Assembly: GCF_020889785.1 (NCBI RefSeq) | Contig: NZ_JACMYK010000070.1 | Coordinates: 1 to 38,423 of the forward strand | DNA: 38,423 bases | Origin: Bradyrhizobium acaciae | GTDB lineage: Bacteria > Pseudomonadota > Alphaproteobacteria > Rhizobiales > Xanthobacteraceae | Direction: 5' to 3' | The notes under the pieces: generated by a model | What the model saw: the letters and a program-made list of their open reading frames with translations, nothing else | Told to the model about the DNA's origin: nothing | Database searches by the model: none | Position numbers and translations under genes: made by a program | Part shown: piece by piece, positions 23,914-31,416 of the stretch | Layout of the letters: every line of letters starts with the position of its first letter | Numbering within the stretch: the stretch's first letter is position 1

Positions 23914-24075
23914 CTAGCCGAACTCAGGCACATCCCCGAGCGGGATGCGGCCGGGGACAGATTGGTCGAAGCGCGGCATCGTCTGGCCACGGGCATAAAG
24001 CCGCAGCCACGTGTCGAGGAAATCACGCTGGCGGATCGACTTGATGACGGAGGAATTTTCGATCTCGAAATACAA
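23914..24075 (-). pseudogene. Truncated PAS_5 paralogue (N-terminal 53 residues)
   Basis: From a TTG at 24075 the frame reads LYFEIENSSVIKSIRQRDFL, then DTWLRLYARGQTMPRFDQSV, and stops after GDVPEFG. This is the canonical opening of the PAS_5 family (a VIKSIRQRDLLNTWLRLY-like segment), ending before the core beta sheet. The intact PAS_5 gene begins three bases later on the same strand. It may be a remnant of a tandem duplication or a short leader frame. No ATG or clear ribosome site precedes the TTG, so expression is uncertain. Confidence 0.55.
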
Positions 24076-24416
24076 GGTTGCAGCCGTTCATAAATCCAAT
24101 GGCCGGAAGCTTCGGTGAGAGGCGGAAATATTCTGTGAAAAGGAAAGCCCGGAGCAAAACACGCTTAATGGCGGCTTTCCGAGGCGCAAAGCGTGCTCAA
24201 AAGCCATTCGACTAAGGATCAACTGGAACTGGTCGTGCCAATACTGCACTGCACAGCTTTCCACCTTGCGTAACTGCCGCAGATGACGGCATATTCCGGC
24301 CCGGAGGCGACGGGCCCCGGACGGTTTCCAAGACGTTGCGGACAACCTGTCGAACATGAAAAAAGCTGGCCACGCGGGCGAGGGGCTTCGCGGCGATGGC
24401 GTATGGGGGAATCTAT
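24076..24416. other. Intergenic region upstream of the liv operon
   Basis: These 341 bases hold no convincing gene. They contain the divergent promoters of the PAS_5 pair and the livG operon. On the minus strand TTGGCACG near 24231-24238 resembles the -24 half of a sigma-54 promoter, but the -12 half is poor. I see no clear operator. Confidence 0.4.
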
Positions 24417-25172
24417 TTGGCCGATGAGTTCATTCTCGAAACCAGCGGATTGACCAAGGAATTCGCGGGTTTCTTCGCCGTTCGCGACGTCGCGCTGAAG
24501 GTGCGTCGCGGCAGTATCCATGCGTTGATCGGGCCGAACGGCGCCGGCAAGACGACCTGTTTCAACCTGCTGACCAAATTCCTGAAGCCGACGGGCGGGC
24601 AGATTCGCTACAAGGGCCAGGACATCACCGCGATGCCGCCGGCCGACGTGGCGCGGCTCGGGCTGGTCCGCTCGTTCCAGATTTCGGCGGTATTTCCGCA
24701 TCTGACCGCGCTGGAAAACGTGCGCGTGGCGCTGCAGCGCCAGCACGGCTCGTCGTTTGATTTCTGGCGCTCGAAGAGCGTGCTCGACCGCTTCAATCCG
24801 CGCGCACATGAACTGCTGAACGACGTCGGCTTGAGCGAATTCGCCAACACGCCGGCGGTCGAGATGCCGTACGGCCGCAAGCGCGCACTTGAAATTGCAA
24901 CGACGCTCGCGCTCGACCCGGAGATGATGCTGCTCGACGAGCCGATGGCCGGCATGGGCCACGAGGACATCGACAAGATCGCAGCGCTGATCAAGCGGAT
25001 CTCGGCCAAGTATACCATCCTGATGGTCGAGCATAACCTCTCGGTGGTGGCCAACCTCTCCGACATCATCACCGTGCTGACGCGCGGGCAGGTGCTCGCG
25101 GAGGGCAACTACGCCGACCTCTCCAAGGACGAGCGCGTGAAGGAAGCCTATCTGGGAGCGGGTCATGGCTGA
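24417..25172 (+). CDS. livG: Branched-chain amino acid-type ABC transporter, ATP-binding protein LivG
   Basis: The ATPase begins (TTG-coded M)ADEFILETSGLTKEFAGF. It has Walker A GPNGAGKTT, the LivG-type signature VEMPYGRKRALEIATTL, Walker B MMLLDEPMAGM and the switch VEHN. Together with LivF it powers import through LivHM at the inner membrane. TTG at 24417 behind GGGGGA (24405-24410) matches homologue starts (M-A-D-x-F-I-L-E). An in-frame ATG at 24396 would add seven residues. It is the first gene of the five-gene operon and overlaps livF by eight bases. Confidence 0.92.
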   Translation: MADEFILETSGLTKEFAGFFAVRDVALKVRRGSIHALIGPNGAGKTTCFNLLTKFLKPTGGQIRYKGQDITAMPPADVARLGLVRSFQISAVFPHLTALENVRVALQRQHGSSFDFWRSKSVLDRFNPRAHELLNDVGLSEFANTPAVEMPYGRKRALEIATTLALDPEMMLLDEPMAGMGHEDIDKIAALIKRISAKYTILMVEHNLSVVANLSDIITVLTRGQVLAEGNYADLSKDERVKEAYLGAGHG

Positions 25173-25908
25173 GGCAAAACTGGCGGAAAAGCCTGTGGCT
25201 GCGACCGGCGCCGAGGTGCTGACGGTCAAGGATCTGCAGGCCTGGTACGGCGAATCCCACATCCTTCACGGCATCAATTTCAACGTGAAGGCGGGCGAGG
25301 TGGTGACGCTGCTCGGCCGCAACGGCGCCGGCAAGACCACCACGCTGAAGTCGATCATGGGCGTGATCGGCAAGCGCTCCGGCTCGATCCGCTTCGACAA
25401 CAAGGAGATCATCCGCTCCACTTCGGACAAGATCGCGCGGCTCGGCATCGCGTTCTGCCCCGAAGAGCGCGGCATCTTCTCGAGCCTCGACGTGCGCGAG
25501 AATTTGCTGCTGCCGCCGGTGGTGCGGCCGGGCGGCCTGCCGCTCGACCAGATCTTCACGCTGTTTCCCAATCTGAAGGAGCGTCTCACCAGCCAGGGCA
25601 CCAAGCTCTCGGGCGGCGAGCAGCAGATGCTGGCGATTGCGCGCATCCTGCGCACCGGCGCGCGCTTCCTGATGCTGGACGAGCCGACCGAAGGCTTGGC
25701 GCCGGTCATCATCCAGCAGATCGGGCACACCATTGCGCGCCTGAAGTCGCAGGGATTCACGATCCTGCTGGTCGAGCAGAATTTCCGTTTCGCCTCGACG
25801 GTTGCCGACCGCTACTACATCGTCGAGCACGGCAAGGTGATCGACGGCTTCGCCAATTCCGAGCTGTCGGCCAACATGGACAAGCTGCATACCTATCTCG
25901 GCGTCTGA
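25165..25908 (+). CDS. livF: Branched-chain amino acid-type ABC transporter, ATP-binding protein LivF
   Basis: The 247-residue ATPase shows GRNGAGKTTTLKSIMG (Walker A), KLSGGEQQMLAIARIL (signature), FLMLDEPTEGLAP (Walker B) and LLVEQNF (switch). This is the normal LivF pattern, partner of LivG in a HAAT-type importer. Its ATG lies inside the last codons of livG, giving translational coupling. About 15 extra residues at the N-terminus (MAEAKLAEKPVAATG) precede the ATPase core. The substrate-binding gene follows after 38 bases. Confidence 0.93.
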   Translation: MAEAKLAEKPVAATGAEVLTVKDLQAWYGESHILHGINFNVKAGEVVTLLGRNGAGKTTTLKSIMGVIGKRSGSIRFDNKEIIRSTSDKIARLGIAFCPEERGIFSSLDVRENLLLPPVVRPGGLPLDQIFTLFPNLKERLTSQGTKLSGGEQQMLAIARILRTGARFLMLDEPTEGLAPVIIQQIGHTIARLKSQGFTILLVEQNFRFASTVADRYYIVEHGKVIDGFANSELSANMDKLHTYLGV

Positions 25909-25946
25909 TTGCCGAGCCAGAAAATTTAAGGACTGAGGGAATCCCC

Positions 25947-27167
25947 ATGAGAAACAAGATTTCTGCGCTTCTGCTCGGCTCCGCGATGGCGCTCAGCGTC
26001 GCGAGCATTGCCTCCGCCGACGACAAGGTCGTCAAGATCGGCGTCTTGTCGGATCAGTCCGGCCTCTATGCCGACCTCGCCGGTCCCGGCTCGACGCTGG
26101 CGGCGCAGATGGCGATCGAGGATTCCGGCCTCAAGGCCAAGGGCTGGACCATCGACCTGATCTCCGGCGATCACCAGAACAAGCCCGATATCGGCACCAC
26201 GATCGCGCGCCAGTGGTTCGACGTCGACAAGGTCGACACCATCGTCGACGTGCCGAATTCCGGCGTCGCGCTCGCGGTGAACAACGTGGTCAAGGAAAAG
26301 AACGGCGTCTACATCAATTCGGGCGCCGCGACCTCGGACCTCACCAACGCGCAGTGCTCGCCGAACACGGTGCACTGGACCTACGACACCTACATGCTGG
26401 CGCACGCCACCGGCCAGGCGCTGGTGAAGGCGGGCGGGGACACCTGGTTCTTCCTGACCGCGGACTACGCCTTCGGCGCGGCGCTCGAGCGCGACACCAC
26501 CGCGGTCGTCACCGCCAACGGCGGCAAGGTGGTCGGTGGCGTCAAGCATCCGCTCAACACCGCCGACTTCTCCTCGTTCCTGCTGCAGGCGCAGGCCTCC
26601 AAGGCCAAGATCATTGGTCTCGCCAACGCCGGCGGCGACACCACCAACTCGATCAAGCAGGCGGCCGAGTTCGGCATCGTCAAGGGCGGCCAGAAGCTCG
26701 CCGCGTTGCTGCTGTTCCTCACCGACGTCAAGGCGATCGGGCTCGAGACCGCGCAGGGCCTGAACTTCACCGAGACGTTCTACTGGGACCTCAACGACAA
26801 CACCCGCGCCTTCTCCAAGCGCTTCTCGGAGAAGCTGAAGAGCGGCGCGCCCCCGACCATGGTGCAGGCCGGCGTCTATGCGGGCCTGCTGCATTACTTC
26901 AAGGCGCTGGAAGCCCTCGGCGGCAATCCGCATGACGGCGCCAAGGTGGTCGCGAAGATGAAGACGATCCCGACCGACGATCCGCTGTTCGGCAAGGGCG
27001 AGGTCGAGGCCAACGGCCGCGTCACCCACGATGCCTATCTGTTCGAGGTGAAGAAGCCCTCTGAATCCAAGGGGCCGTGGGACTTCTACAAGCTGGTCGG
27101 CACCGTGCCGGGCAACCAGGCCTTCACGCCGCTCGACAAGAGCACCTGTGCGCTTCTGAAGAAGTGA
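25947..27167 (+). CDS. ABC transporter substrate-binding protein (HAAT family, type I periplasmic binding fold)
   Basis: The 406-residue protein has a signal peptide (MRNKISALLLGSAMALSVAS, cleaved near ASA-DD). The mature start, VVKIGVLSDQSGLYADLAGP, is typical of Leu/Ile/Val-like binding proteins. The two-lobed fold includes DLISGDHQNKPDIGTTIARQ, then GAATSDLTNAQCSPNTVHWT and FLTADYAFGAALERD. The ligand is not determined: in Bradyrhizobium proteins of this subtype may bind amides, aromatic acids or branched-chain amino acids. GAGGGAATCC lies before the ATG. A strong hairpin after the stop probably keeps its mRNA more abundant than that of the permeases. Confidence 0.9.
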   Translation: MRNKISALLLGSAMALSVASIASADDKVVKIGVLSDQSGLYADLAGPGSTLAAQMAIEDSGLKAKGWTIDLISGDHQNKPDIGTTIARQWFDVDKVDTIVDVPNSGVALAVNNVVKEKNGVYINSGAATSDLTNAQCSPNTVHWTYDTYMLAHATGQALVKAGGDTWFFLTADYAFGAALERDTTAVVTANGGKVVGGVKHPLNTADFSSFLLQAQASKAKIIGLANAGGDTTNSIKQAAEFGIVKGGQKLAALLLFLTDVKAIGLETAQGLNFTETFYWDLNDNTRAFSKRFSEKLKSGAPPTMVQAGVYAGLLHYFKALEALGGNPHDGAKVVAKMKTIPTDDPLFGKGEVEANGRVTHDAYLFEVKKPSESKGPWDFYKLVGTVPGNQAFTPLDKSTCALLKK

Positions 27168-27174
27168 CGATCAT

Positions 27175-27204
27175 GCCCGCCGGCCATGGGCGTGGCCGGC
27201 GGGC
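27175..27204 (+). promoter_or_regulatory. Perfect 12-bp hairpin between binding-protein and permease genes
   Basis: GCCCGCCGGCCA and TGGCCGGCGGGC flank a six-base loop (TGGGCG). Only TTC follows, so it is more likely a 3' mRNA-stabilising or partial-termination hairpin than a full terminator. Such hairpins are common after binding-protein genes and set unequal levels within transporter operons. Confidence 0.7.
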
Positions 27205-27231
27205 TTCATCTATCTAGCGAAAGCTCATTCG

Positions 27232-28095
27232 ATGCAGGCTCTCTACGCACAGCTTCTGGTCGGACTGATCAACGGCTCGTTCTACGCGCTGCTCAGTCTC
27301 GGGCTTGCCGTCATCTTCGGCATGCTCAACATCATCAATTTCGCGCATGGCGCGCTCTACATGATGGGCGCCTTCGTGGCGTATTTCCTGCTCAATCTGG
27401 GCGGCATCAACTACTGGTGGGCGCTGATCATCGCACCCGTGGTGGTCGGTGTCTTCGGCATGATCCTCGAGCGCACCATGCTGCAATGGCTCGCCGGGCT
27501 CGACCACCTCTACGGACTGCTGCTGACGTTCGGCATCGCGCTGATCGTGCAGGGCGTGTTCCAGAACTATTTCGGCTCCTCCGGTCTGCCGTATTCGATC
27601 CCGGATCAGCTCAAGGGCGGCGTTAATCTCGGCTTCATGTTCCTGCCGATCTATCGCGGCTGGGTCGTCATCTTCTCGCTGGTGGTCTGCCTTGCCACCT
27701 GGTTCCTGATCGAGAAGACGCAGCTCGGCGCGTATCTGCGCGCCGCCACCGAAAATCCGACGCTGGTGCGTGCCTTCGGCATCAACGTGCCGCGCATGAT
27801 CACGCTGACCTACGGGCTCGGCGTCGGTCTTGCCGCGCTCGCCGGCGTGCTGTCGGCGCCGATCAACCAGGTCCGCCCGCTGATGGGCGCCGATCTGATC
27901 ATCGTGGTGTTCGCGGTGGTCGTGATCGGCGGCATGGGTTCGATCATGGGTTCGATCATCACCGGCTTCGCGCTCGGCGTGATCGAGGGACTGACCAAGT
28001 ATTTTTATCCCGAGGCCTCCAACACCGTGGTGTTTGTCCTGATGGTGGTGGTGTTGCTGGTGAAGCCAACGGGACTGACGGGACGGGCGGCCTGA
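27232..28095 (+). CDS. livH: Branched-chain amino acid-type ABC transporter permease LivH
   Basis: This 287-residue inner-membrane permease opens LYAQLLVGLINGSFYALLSL, with GMLNIINFAHGALYMMGAF, the canonical LivH segment. The last part carries the coupling-helix region RAFGINVPRMITLTYGLGVG and GGMGSIMGSIITGFALGVIE. It forms the translocation pore with LivM. No strong ribosome site precedes the ATG at 27232, only GCGAAAG. It is one base away from livM, so the two permeases are made together. Confidence 0.93.
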   Translation: MQALYAQLLVGLINGSFYALLSLGLAVIFGMLNIINFAHGALYMMGAFVAYFLLNLGGINYWWALIIAPVVVGVFGMILERTMLQWLAGLDHLYGLLLTFGIALIVQGVFQNYFGSSGLPYSIPDQLKGGVNLGFMFLPIYRGWVVIFSLVVCLATWFLIEKTQLGAYLRAATENPTLVRAFGINVPRMITLTYGLGVGLAALAGVLSAPINQVRPLMGADLIIVVFAVVVIGGMGSIMGSIITGFALGVIEGLTKYFYPEASNTVVFVLMVVVLLVKPTGLTGRAA

Positions 28096-28096
28096 T

Positions 28097-29065
28097 ATGT
28101 CAGCATTGACCGACGATACACTTCCGATGACGCCGCGCGCGATGCGCGACGAGATGATCGTATTCGCCGTGATGGCGACGCTGCTGGCGGCGGTGCCGTT
28201 TACGGGGATCTATCCGTTCTTCGTCATGCAGGCGCTGTGCTTTGCGCTGCTCGCCTGCGCCTTCAACCTCCTGATCGGCTATGGCGGCCTGCTGTCGTTC
28301 GGCCACGCCATGTTCCTCGGCACCGCCGGCTACGTCTCGGCGCATGCGCTGAAGGTGTGGGGGCTGCCGCCGGAGCTCGGCATCGTGGTCGGCGTCGCCG
28401 CTGCGGCCTTGCTCGGCCTCGTCACCGGCTACATCTCGATCAAGCGGCAGGGCATCTATTTCTCGATGATCACGCTGGCGCTGTCGCAGTTGCTCTACTT
28501 CCTCTATCTGCAGGCGCCGTTCACCCACGGTGAAGACGGCATCCAGGGCATCCCGCAGGGCCACCTGTTCGGGATCTTCGACCTCTCGAAGCCCTTGGTG
28601 CTGTACTACGTCGTGCTGGTCGGCTTCCTCGCCGGCTTCCTGCTGATCTACCGCACCATCAACTCGCCGTTCGGCGAGGTGCTGAAGTCGATCCGCGAGA
28701 ACGAGCCGCGCGCGATCTCGCTCGGCTACAAGACCGACCAGTACAAGATGCTTGCCTACGTCCTGTCGGGCACGCTGGCGGGCTTTGCCGGCTCGCTGAA
28801 GGTGTTCGTGGCGCAGAACGCCTCGCTCACCGACGTGCACTGGTCGATGTCCGGTGAGATCGTGCTGATGACGCTGGTCGGCGGTCTCGGCACCATCTTC
28901 GGACCGGTGGTCGGCGCATTCGTGATCATCGCCATGCAGCAATATCTCGCCGGTTTCGGCCAGTGGGTGACGGTGATCCAGGGCGTGATCTTCGTGTCCT
29001 GCGTGCTGCTGTTCCGGCGCGGTCTGGTCGGTGAGCTTGCCCACCTGCTGCGGCGATCGCTGTAG
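28097..29065 (+). CDS. livM: Branched-chain amino acid-type ABC transporter permease LivM
   Basis: The 322-residue permease has LCFALLACAFNLLIGYGGLL followed by SFGHAMFLGTAGYVSAHALK, then SIRENEPRAISLGYKTDQYK (cytoplasmic EAA-like loop) and GGLGTIFGPVVGAFVIIAMQ. It is a regular LivM. It starts one base after the livH stop, is the last gene of the operon, and is followed by a strong terminator at 29114-29139. Confidence 0.93.
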   Translation: MSALTDDTLPMTPRAMRDEMIVFAVMATLLAAVPFTGIYPFFVMQALCFALLACAFNLLIGYGGLLSFGHAMFLGTAGYVSAHALKVWGLPPELGIVVGVAAAALLGLVTGYISIKRQGIYFSMITLALSQLLYFLYLQAPFTHGEDGIQGIPQGHLFGIFDLSKPLVLYYVVLVGFLAGFLLIYRTINSPFGEVLKSIRENEPRAISLGYKTDQYKMLAYVLSGTLAGFAGSLKVFVAQNASLTDVHWSMSGEIVLMTLVGGLGTIFGPVVGAFVIIAMQQYLAGFGQWVTVIQGVIFVSCVLLFRRGLVGELAHLLRRSL

Positions 29066-29113
29066 GGCAGGGCGGGCGCACGCGCGCCCCGCGATCGGCC
29101 GACATAGCGGTGG

Positions 29114-29139
29114 ACGACCGCCCGTTCGGGCGGTCGTTT
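29114..29139 (+). terminator. Rho-independent terminator after livM
   Basis: ACGACCGCCC, loop GTTC, then GGGCGGTCGT is a perfect ten-base-pair stem followed by TTTC. It closes the livG-to-livM operon before the Pho box and the DUF47-pit unit. Confidence 0.85.
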
Positions 29140-29165
29140 CCGGTGTTTTCCCCGCCAGATGCTCT

Positions 29166-29183
29166 ATGACAGTTCCGTGACAG
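29166..29183 (-). promoter_or_regulatory. Pho box (PhoB site), reverse orientation
   Basis: On the minus strand this reads CTGTCAC GGAA CTGTCAT: two 7-base direct units with a 4-base spacer, matching the PhoB consensus CTGTCAT-N4-CTGTCAT with one change. It lies about 40-55 bases before the DUF47 start. In Sinorhizobium meliloti the equivalent orfA-pit operon is known to be repressed by PhoB in low phosphate; the reverse orientation close to the gene would fit repression here (inference). Confidence 0.75.
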
Positions 29184-29221
29184 TCGCTAAAAGGGCTGTC
29201 CCGGAATGATGGAACTGAGAC

Positions 29222-29866
29222 ATGCTGCGCTGGTTTCGCGCCTTCCTGCCCAAGGAAGAGCGATTTTTCGACCTGTTCGCCCGCCACGCCCAGACCTCCG
29301 TGCAGTGCGCGAAGGCTTTGCAGGACATGCTGAAGGGCGGGGAGGAGACCCCGGTCTTCTGCCAGCGCGTCAATCAGTTCGAGAACGACGCCGATAGCGT
29401 CACCCGGGAAGTCCTGACCGCGGTTCGCCGCACCTTCATCACTCCGTTCGACCGCGGCGACATCAAGAACCTGATCACCGCGATGGACGACGCGGTCGAC
29501 CAAATGCAGGCGACCGCCAAGGCGGTGATGCTGTTCGAGGTGCGCGAGTTCGAGCCTCCGATGCGCGAAATGGGCACCCTGATCGTCGAATGCGCCAATT
29601 TGGTCGGCCGCGCGCTGCCGCTGTTGCAGGCGATCGGCCAGAACGTCTCGATGCTGACCCAGATCACCGAGGAGCTGACCAAGCTCGAGGGCCGGGTCGA
29701 CGATCTCCAGGATATCGGGCTCAAGGAGCTGTTCCTGAAACACCGTGACGCCAATGCGATGGACTTCATCGTCGGCGCGGAGATCTACGATCACCTCGAG
29801 AAGGTAGCCGACCGCTTCGACGACGTGGCCAACGAGATCAACTCGATCGTGATCGAGCAAGTCTGA
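29222..29866 (+). CDS. DUF47 family protein (PhoU-like, Pit accessory)
   Basis: The 214-residue protein begins MLRWFRAFLPKEERFFDLFA. It is an all-alpha PhoU-like bundle with conserved acidic clusters: FENDADSVTREVL, then TPFDRGDIKNLITAMDDAVD and EIYDHLEKVADRFDDVANEI. DUF47 proteins are nearly always encoded just before a Pit-type phosphate transporter and are believed to modulate it, as the OrfA product does in Sinorhizobium. GAACTGAGAC before the ATG is a moderate ribosome site. It is separated from pit by a palindromic repeat (29865-29913). Confidence 0.92.
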   Translation: MLRWFRAFLPKEERFFDLFARHAQTSVQCAKALQDMLKGGEETPVFCQRVNQFENDADSVTREVLTAVRRTFITPFDRGDIKNLITAMDDAVDQMQATAKAVMLFEVREFEPPMREMGTLIVECANLVGRALPLLQAIGQNVSMLTQITEELTKLEGRVDDLQDIGLKELFLKHRDANAMDFIVGAEIYDHLEKVADRFDDVANEINSIVIEQV

Positions 29867-29913
29867 GCATGATCCGGAAAAGTGTGATGCGGTTTTCCGA
29901 CAAGATCATGCTC
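29865..29913. repeat. Nested palindromic repeat (GAGCATGATCCGGAAAA type)
   Basis: GAGCATGATC at 29865-29874 and GATCATGCTC at 29904-29913 are exact reverse complements. Inside them CGGAAAA pairs with TTTTCCG. The whole is a two-step hairpin I recall as one of the most frequent dispersed elements in Bradyrhizobium genomes. It lies between DUF47 and pit, inside the presumed transcript. Confidence 0.8.
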
Positions 29914-29941
29914 AACAAAGCACAATAGAGCGGGGCATCAC

Positions 29942-30946
29942 GTGGACGCCACGCTGGGTCTTCCGGTTCTGACCATCCTGATTGCGGTCGCGCTGCTGTT
30001 CGACTTCCTGAACGGCCTGCACGATGCCGCGAACTCGATCGCGACCATCGTCTCGACCCGCGTGCTGCGGCCGCAATATGCGGTGTTCTGGGCGGCCTTC
30101 TTCAACTTCGTCGCCTTCGCCGTGTTCGGCCTGCACGTTGCCAATACGATCGGCACCGGGATCATCGACCCGTCGGTGGTGGATGCAACCGTGATCTTCG
30201 CCGCGCTGGTCGGCGCGATCGCCTGGAACGTGATCACCTGGGCGCTGGGCATTCCCTCATCGAGCTCGCATGCGCTGATCGGCGGCCTGGTCGGCGCCGG
30301 CATGGCGAAGGCGGGCATTTCGGCGGCGGTGTGGAGCGGGCTCACCAAGACCTTGCTCGCGATCGTGCTGTCGCCGCTGGTCGGCTTCCTGCTGGCGCTG
30401 GTGCTGGTTGCGATCGTGTCCTGGCTCTCGGTGCGCTCGACGCCGTTCGCGGTCGATCGCGCCTTCCGGATCCTGCAATTCGCCTCGGCCTCGCTCTATT
30501 CGCTCGGTCATGGCGGCAACGATGCGCAGAAGACCATGGGCATCATCGCCGTGCTGCTCTACTCGCAGGGCCATCTCGGCGACACGTTCGAGATCCCGTT
30601 CTGGGTCGTGCTGGCCTGCCAGAGCGCGATGGCGCTGGGCACCTTGATGGGCGGCTGGCGGATCGTCCGCACCATGGGGCTGCGGATCACCAAGCTGACG
30701 CCGATGCAGGGTTTCTGCGCCGAGACCGGCGGCGCCGCGACGCTGTTCATCGCGACCTATCTCGGGGTTCCCGTGTCGACCACCCACACCATCACCGGCG
30801 CGATCGTCGGCGTCGGCGCCGCACGGCGGCTCTCCGCCGTGCGCTGGAACGTGGCAAGCTCGATCGTCTACGCGTGGGTGATCACGATCCCGGCGTCCGC
30901 GGCGGTCGCCGCCGCGACCTACTGGGTCGTGCAGATTTTGAAGTAA
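29942..30946 (+). CDS. pit: Inorganic phosphate transporter, Pit family
   Basis: The 334-residue membrane protein starts at a GTG (29942). It has the two PiT signature repeats: FDFLNGLHDAANSIATIVST at the N-terminus and SLGHGGNDAQKTMGIIAV in the second half, plus GVPVSTTHTITGAIVGVGAA near the end. It is a low-affinity metal-phosphate/proton symporter of the inner membrane. With DUF47 and the Pho box upstream it matches the rhizobial orfA-pit operon. Its TAA stop directly abuts the stop of the convergent sugE gene. Confidence 0.94.
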   Translation: MDATLGLPVLTILIAVALLFDFLNGLHDAANSIATIVSTRVLRPQYAVFWAAFFNFVAFAVFGLHVANTIGTGIIDPSVVDATVIFAALVGAIAWNVITWALGIPSSSSHALIGGLVGAGMAKAGISAAVWSGLTKTLLAIVLSPLVGFLLALVLVAIVSWLSVRSTPFAVDRAFRILQFASASLYSLGHGGNDAQKTMGIIAVLLYSQGHLGDTFEIPFWVVLACQSAMALGTLMGGWRIVRTMGLRITKLTPMQGFCAETGGAATLFIATYLGVPVSTTHTITGAIVGVGAARRLSAVRWNVASSIVYAWVITIPASAAVAAATYWVVQILK

Positions 30947-31261
30947 TTACCCGACCAGCTTCAGCCCGACGATGCCGGAGACGATCAGCCCGATACTGGC
31001 AAGCCGCATCGCGGTCGCGGGTTCGCCGAGCAGGATGATGCCGAGCGCCGCGGTGCCGACCGCACCGATCCCGGTCCAGACCGCATAGGCGGTTCCAATC
31101 GGCAGCGTCTTCAGCGCAAGGCCGAGCAGCAGCACGCTGCCGGCCATCGCCGCGAGCGTCAGAACCGACGGCACCAGCCGCGAGAAACCATCGGTGTATT
31201 TCAGCCCGATCGCCCAGCCGATCTCGAGCAGGCCTGCGACGAGCAAAATGGCCCAAGCCAT
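30947..31261 (-). CDS. sugE: SMR family guanidinium exporter (SugE/Gdx)
   Basis: This 104-residue four-helix protein starts MAWAILLVAGLLEIGWAIGL, with Glu13 in helix 1 as the substrate/proton site and GW-x4-K (Trp16, Lys21) typical of the SugE/Gdx branch rather than the EmrE/QacE drug exporters. TAYAVWTGIGAVGTA is the second family signature. Gdx proteins export guanidinium in exchange for protons. Here the assignment is strengthened by tandem ACGA-loop hairpins (31281-31329) directly upstream. GGAGGG at 31268-31273 is its ribosome site. Confidence 0.92.
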   Translation of the reverse strand: MAWAILLVAGLLEIGWAIGLKYTDGFSRLVPSVLTLAAMAGSVLLLGLALKTLPIGTAYAVWTGIGAVGTAALGIILLGEPATAMRLASIGLIVSGIVGLKLVG

Positions 31262-31280
31262 AACGAACCCTCCGGATAAG

Positions 31281-31329
31281 GCAGGGTCGTCCCCGCGGAT
31301 GGTATGGTGGGAAGAAGGTCGTCCCTCTC
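31281..31329 (-). promoter_or_regulatory. Guanidine-II (mini-ykkC) riboswitch candidate
   Basis: On the minus strand two hairpins follow each other. The distal one (31312-31329) is GAGAGGG-ACGA-CCTTCTT, a seven-pair stem with wobbles. The proximal one (31281-31296) is GCGGGG-ACGA-CCCTGC, a six-pair stem. A 15-base linker separates them. Both loops are ACGA, fitting the ACGR loops that define guanidine-II riboswitches. The ribosome site of sugE begins seven bases downstream, the usual arrangement for translational control by guanidinium. Confidence 0.85.
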
Positions 31330-31416
31330 ATGCTTATATGGGGTGGTGCGGCCACGCCGCATTGCGACAAAACGCCCTTGATTGCGCCCGTTTTCCCTGC
31401 CAAACGCTGCCCCGCC

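Noticed and set aside
24222..24245. Possible sigma-54 promoter (TTGGCACG on the minus strand)
   Set aside because: The -24 half is good but the expected GC at -12 is replaced by a GTTCC stretch, and no activator gene or upstream site is seen.
28100..29860. Very long open frame antisense to livM and DUF47
   Set aside because: It mirrors strongly supported genes, has a histidine/arginine/aspartate-rich composition typical of antisense of high-GC coding DNA, and shows no domain.
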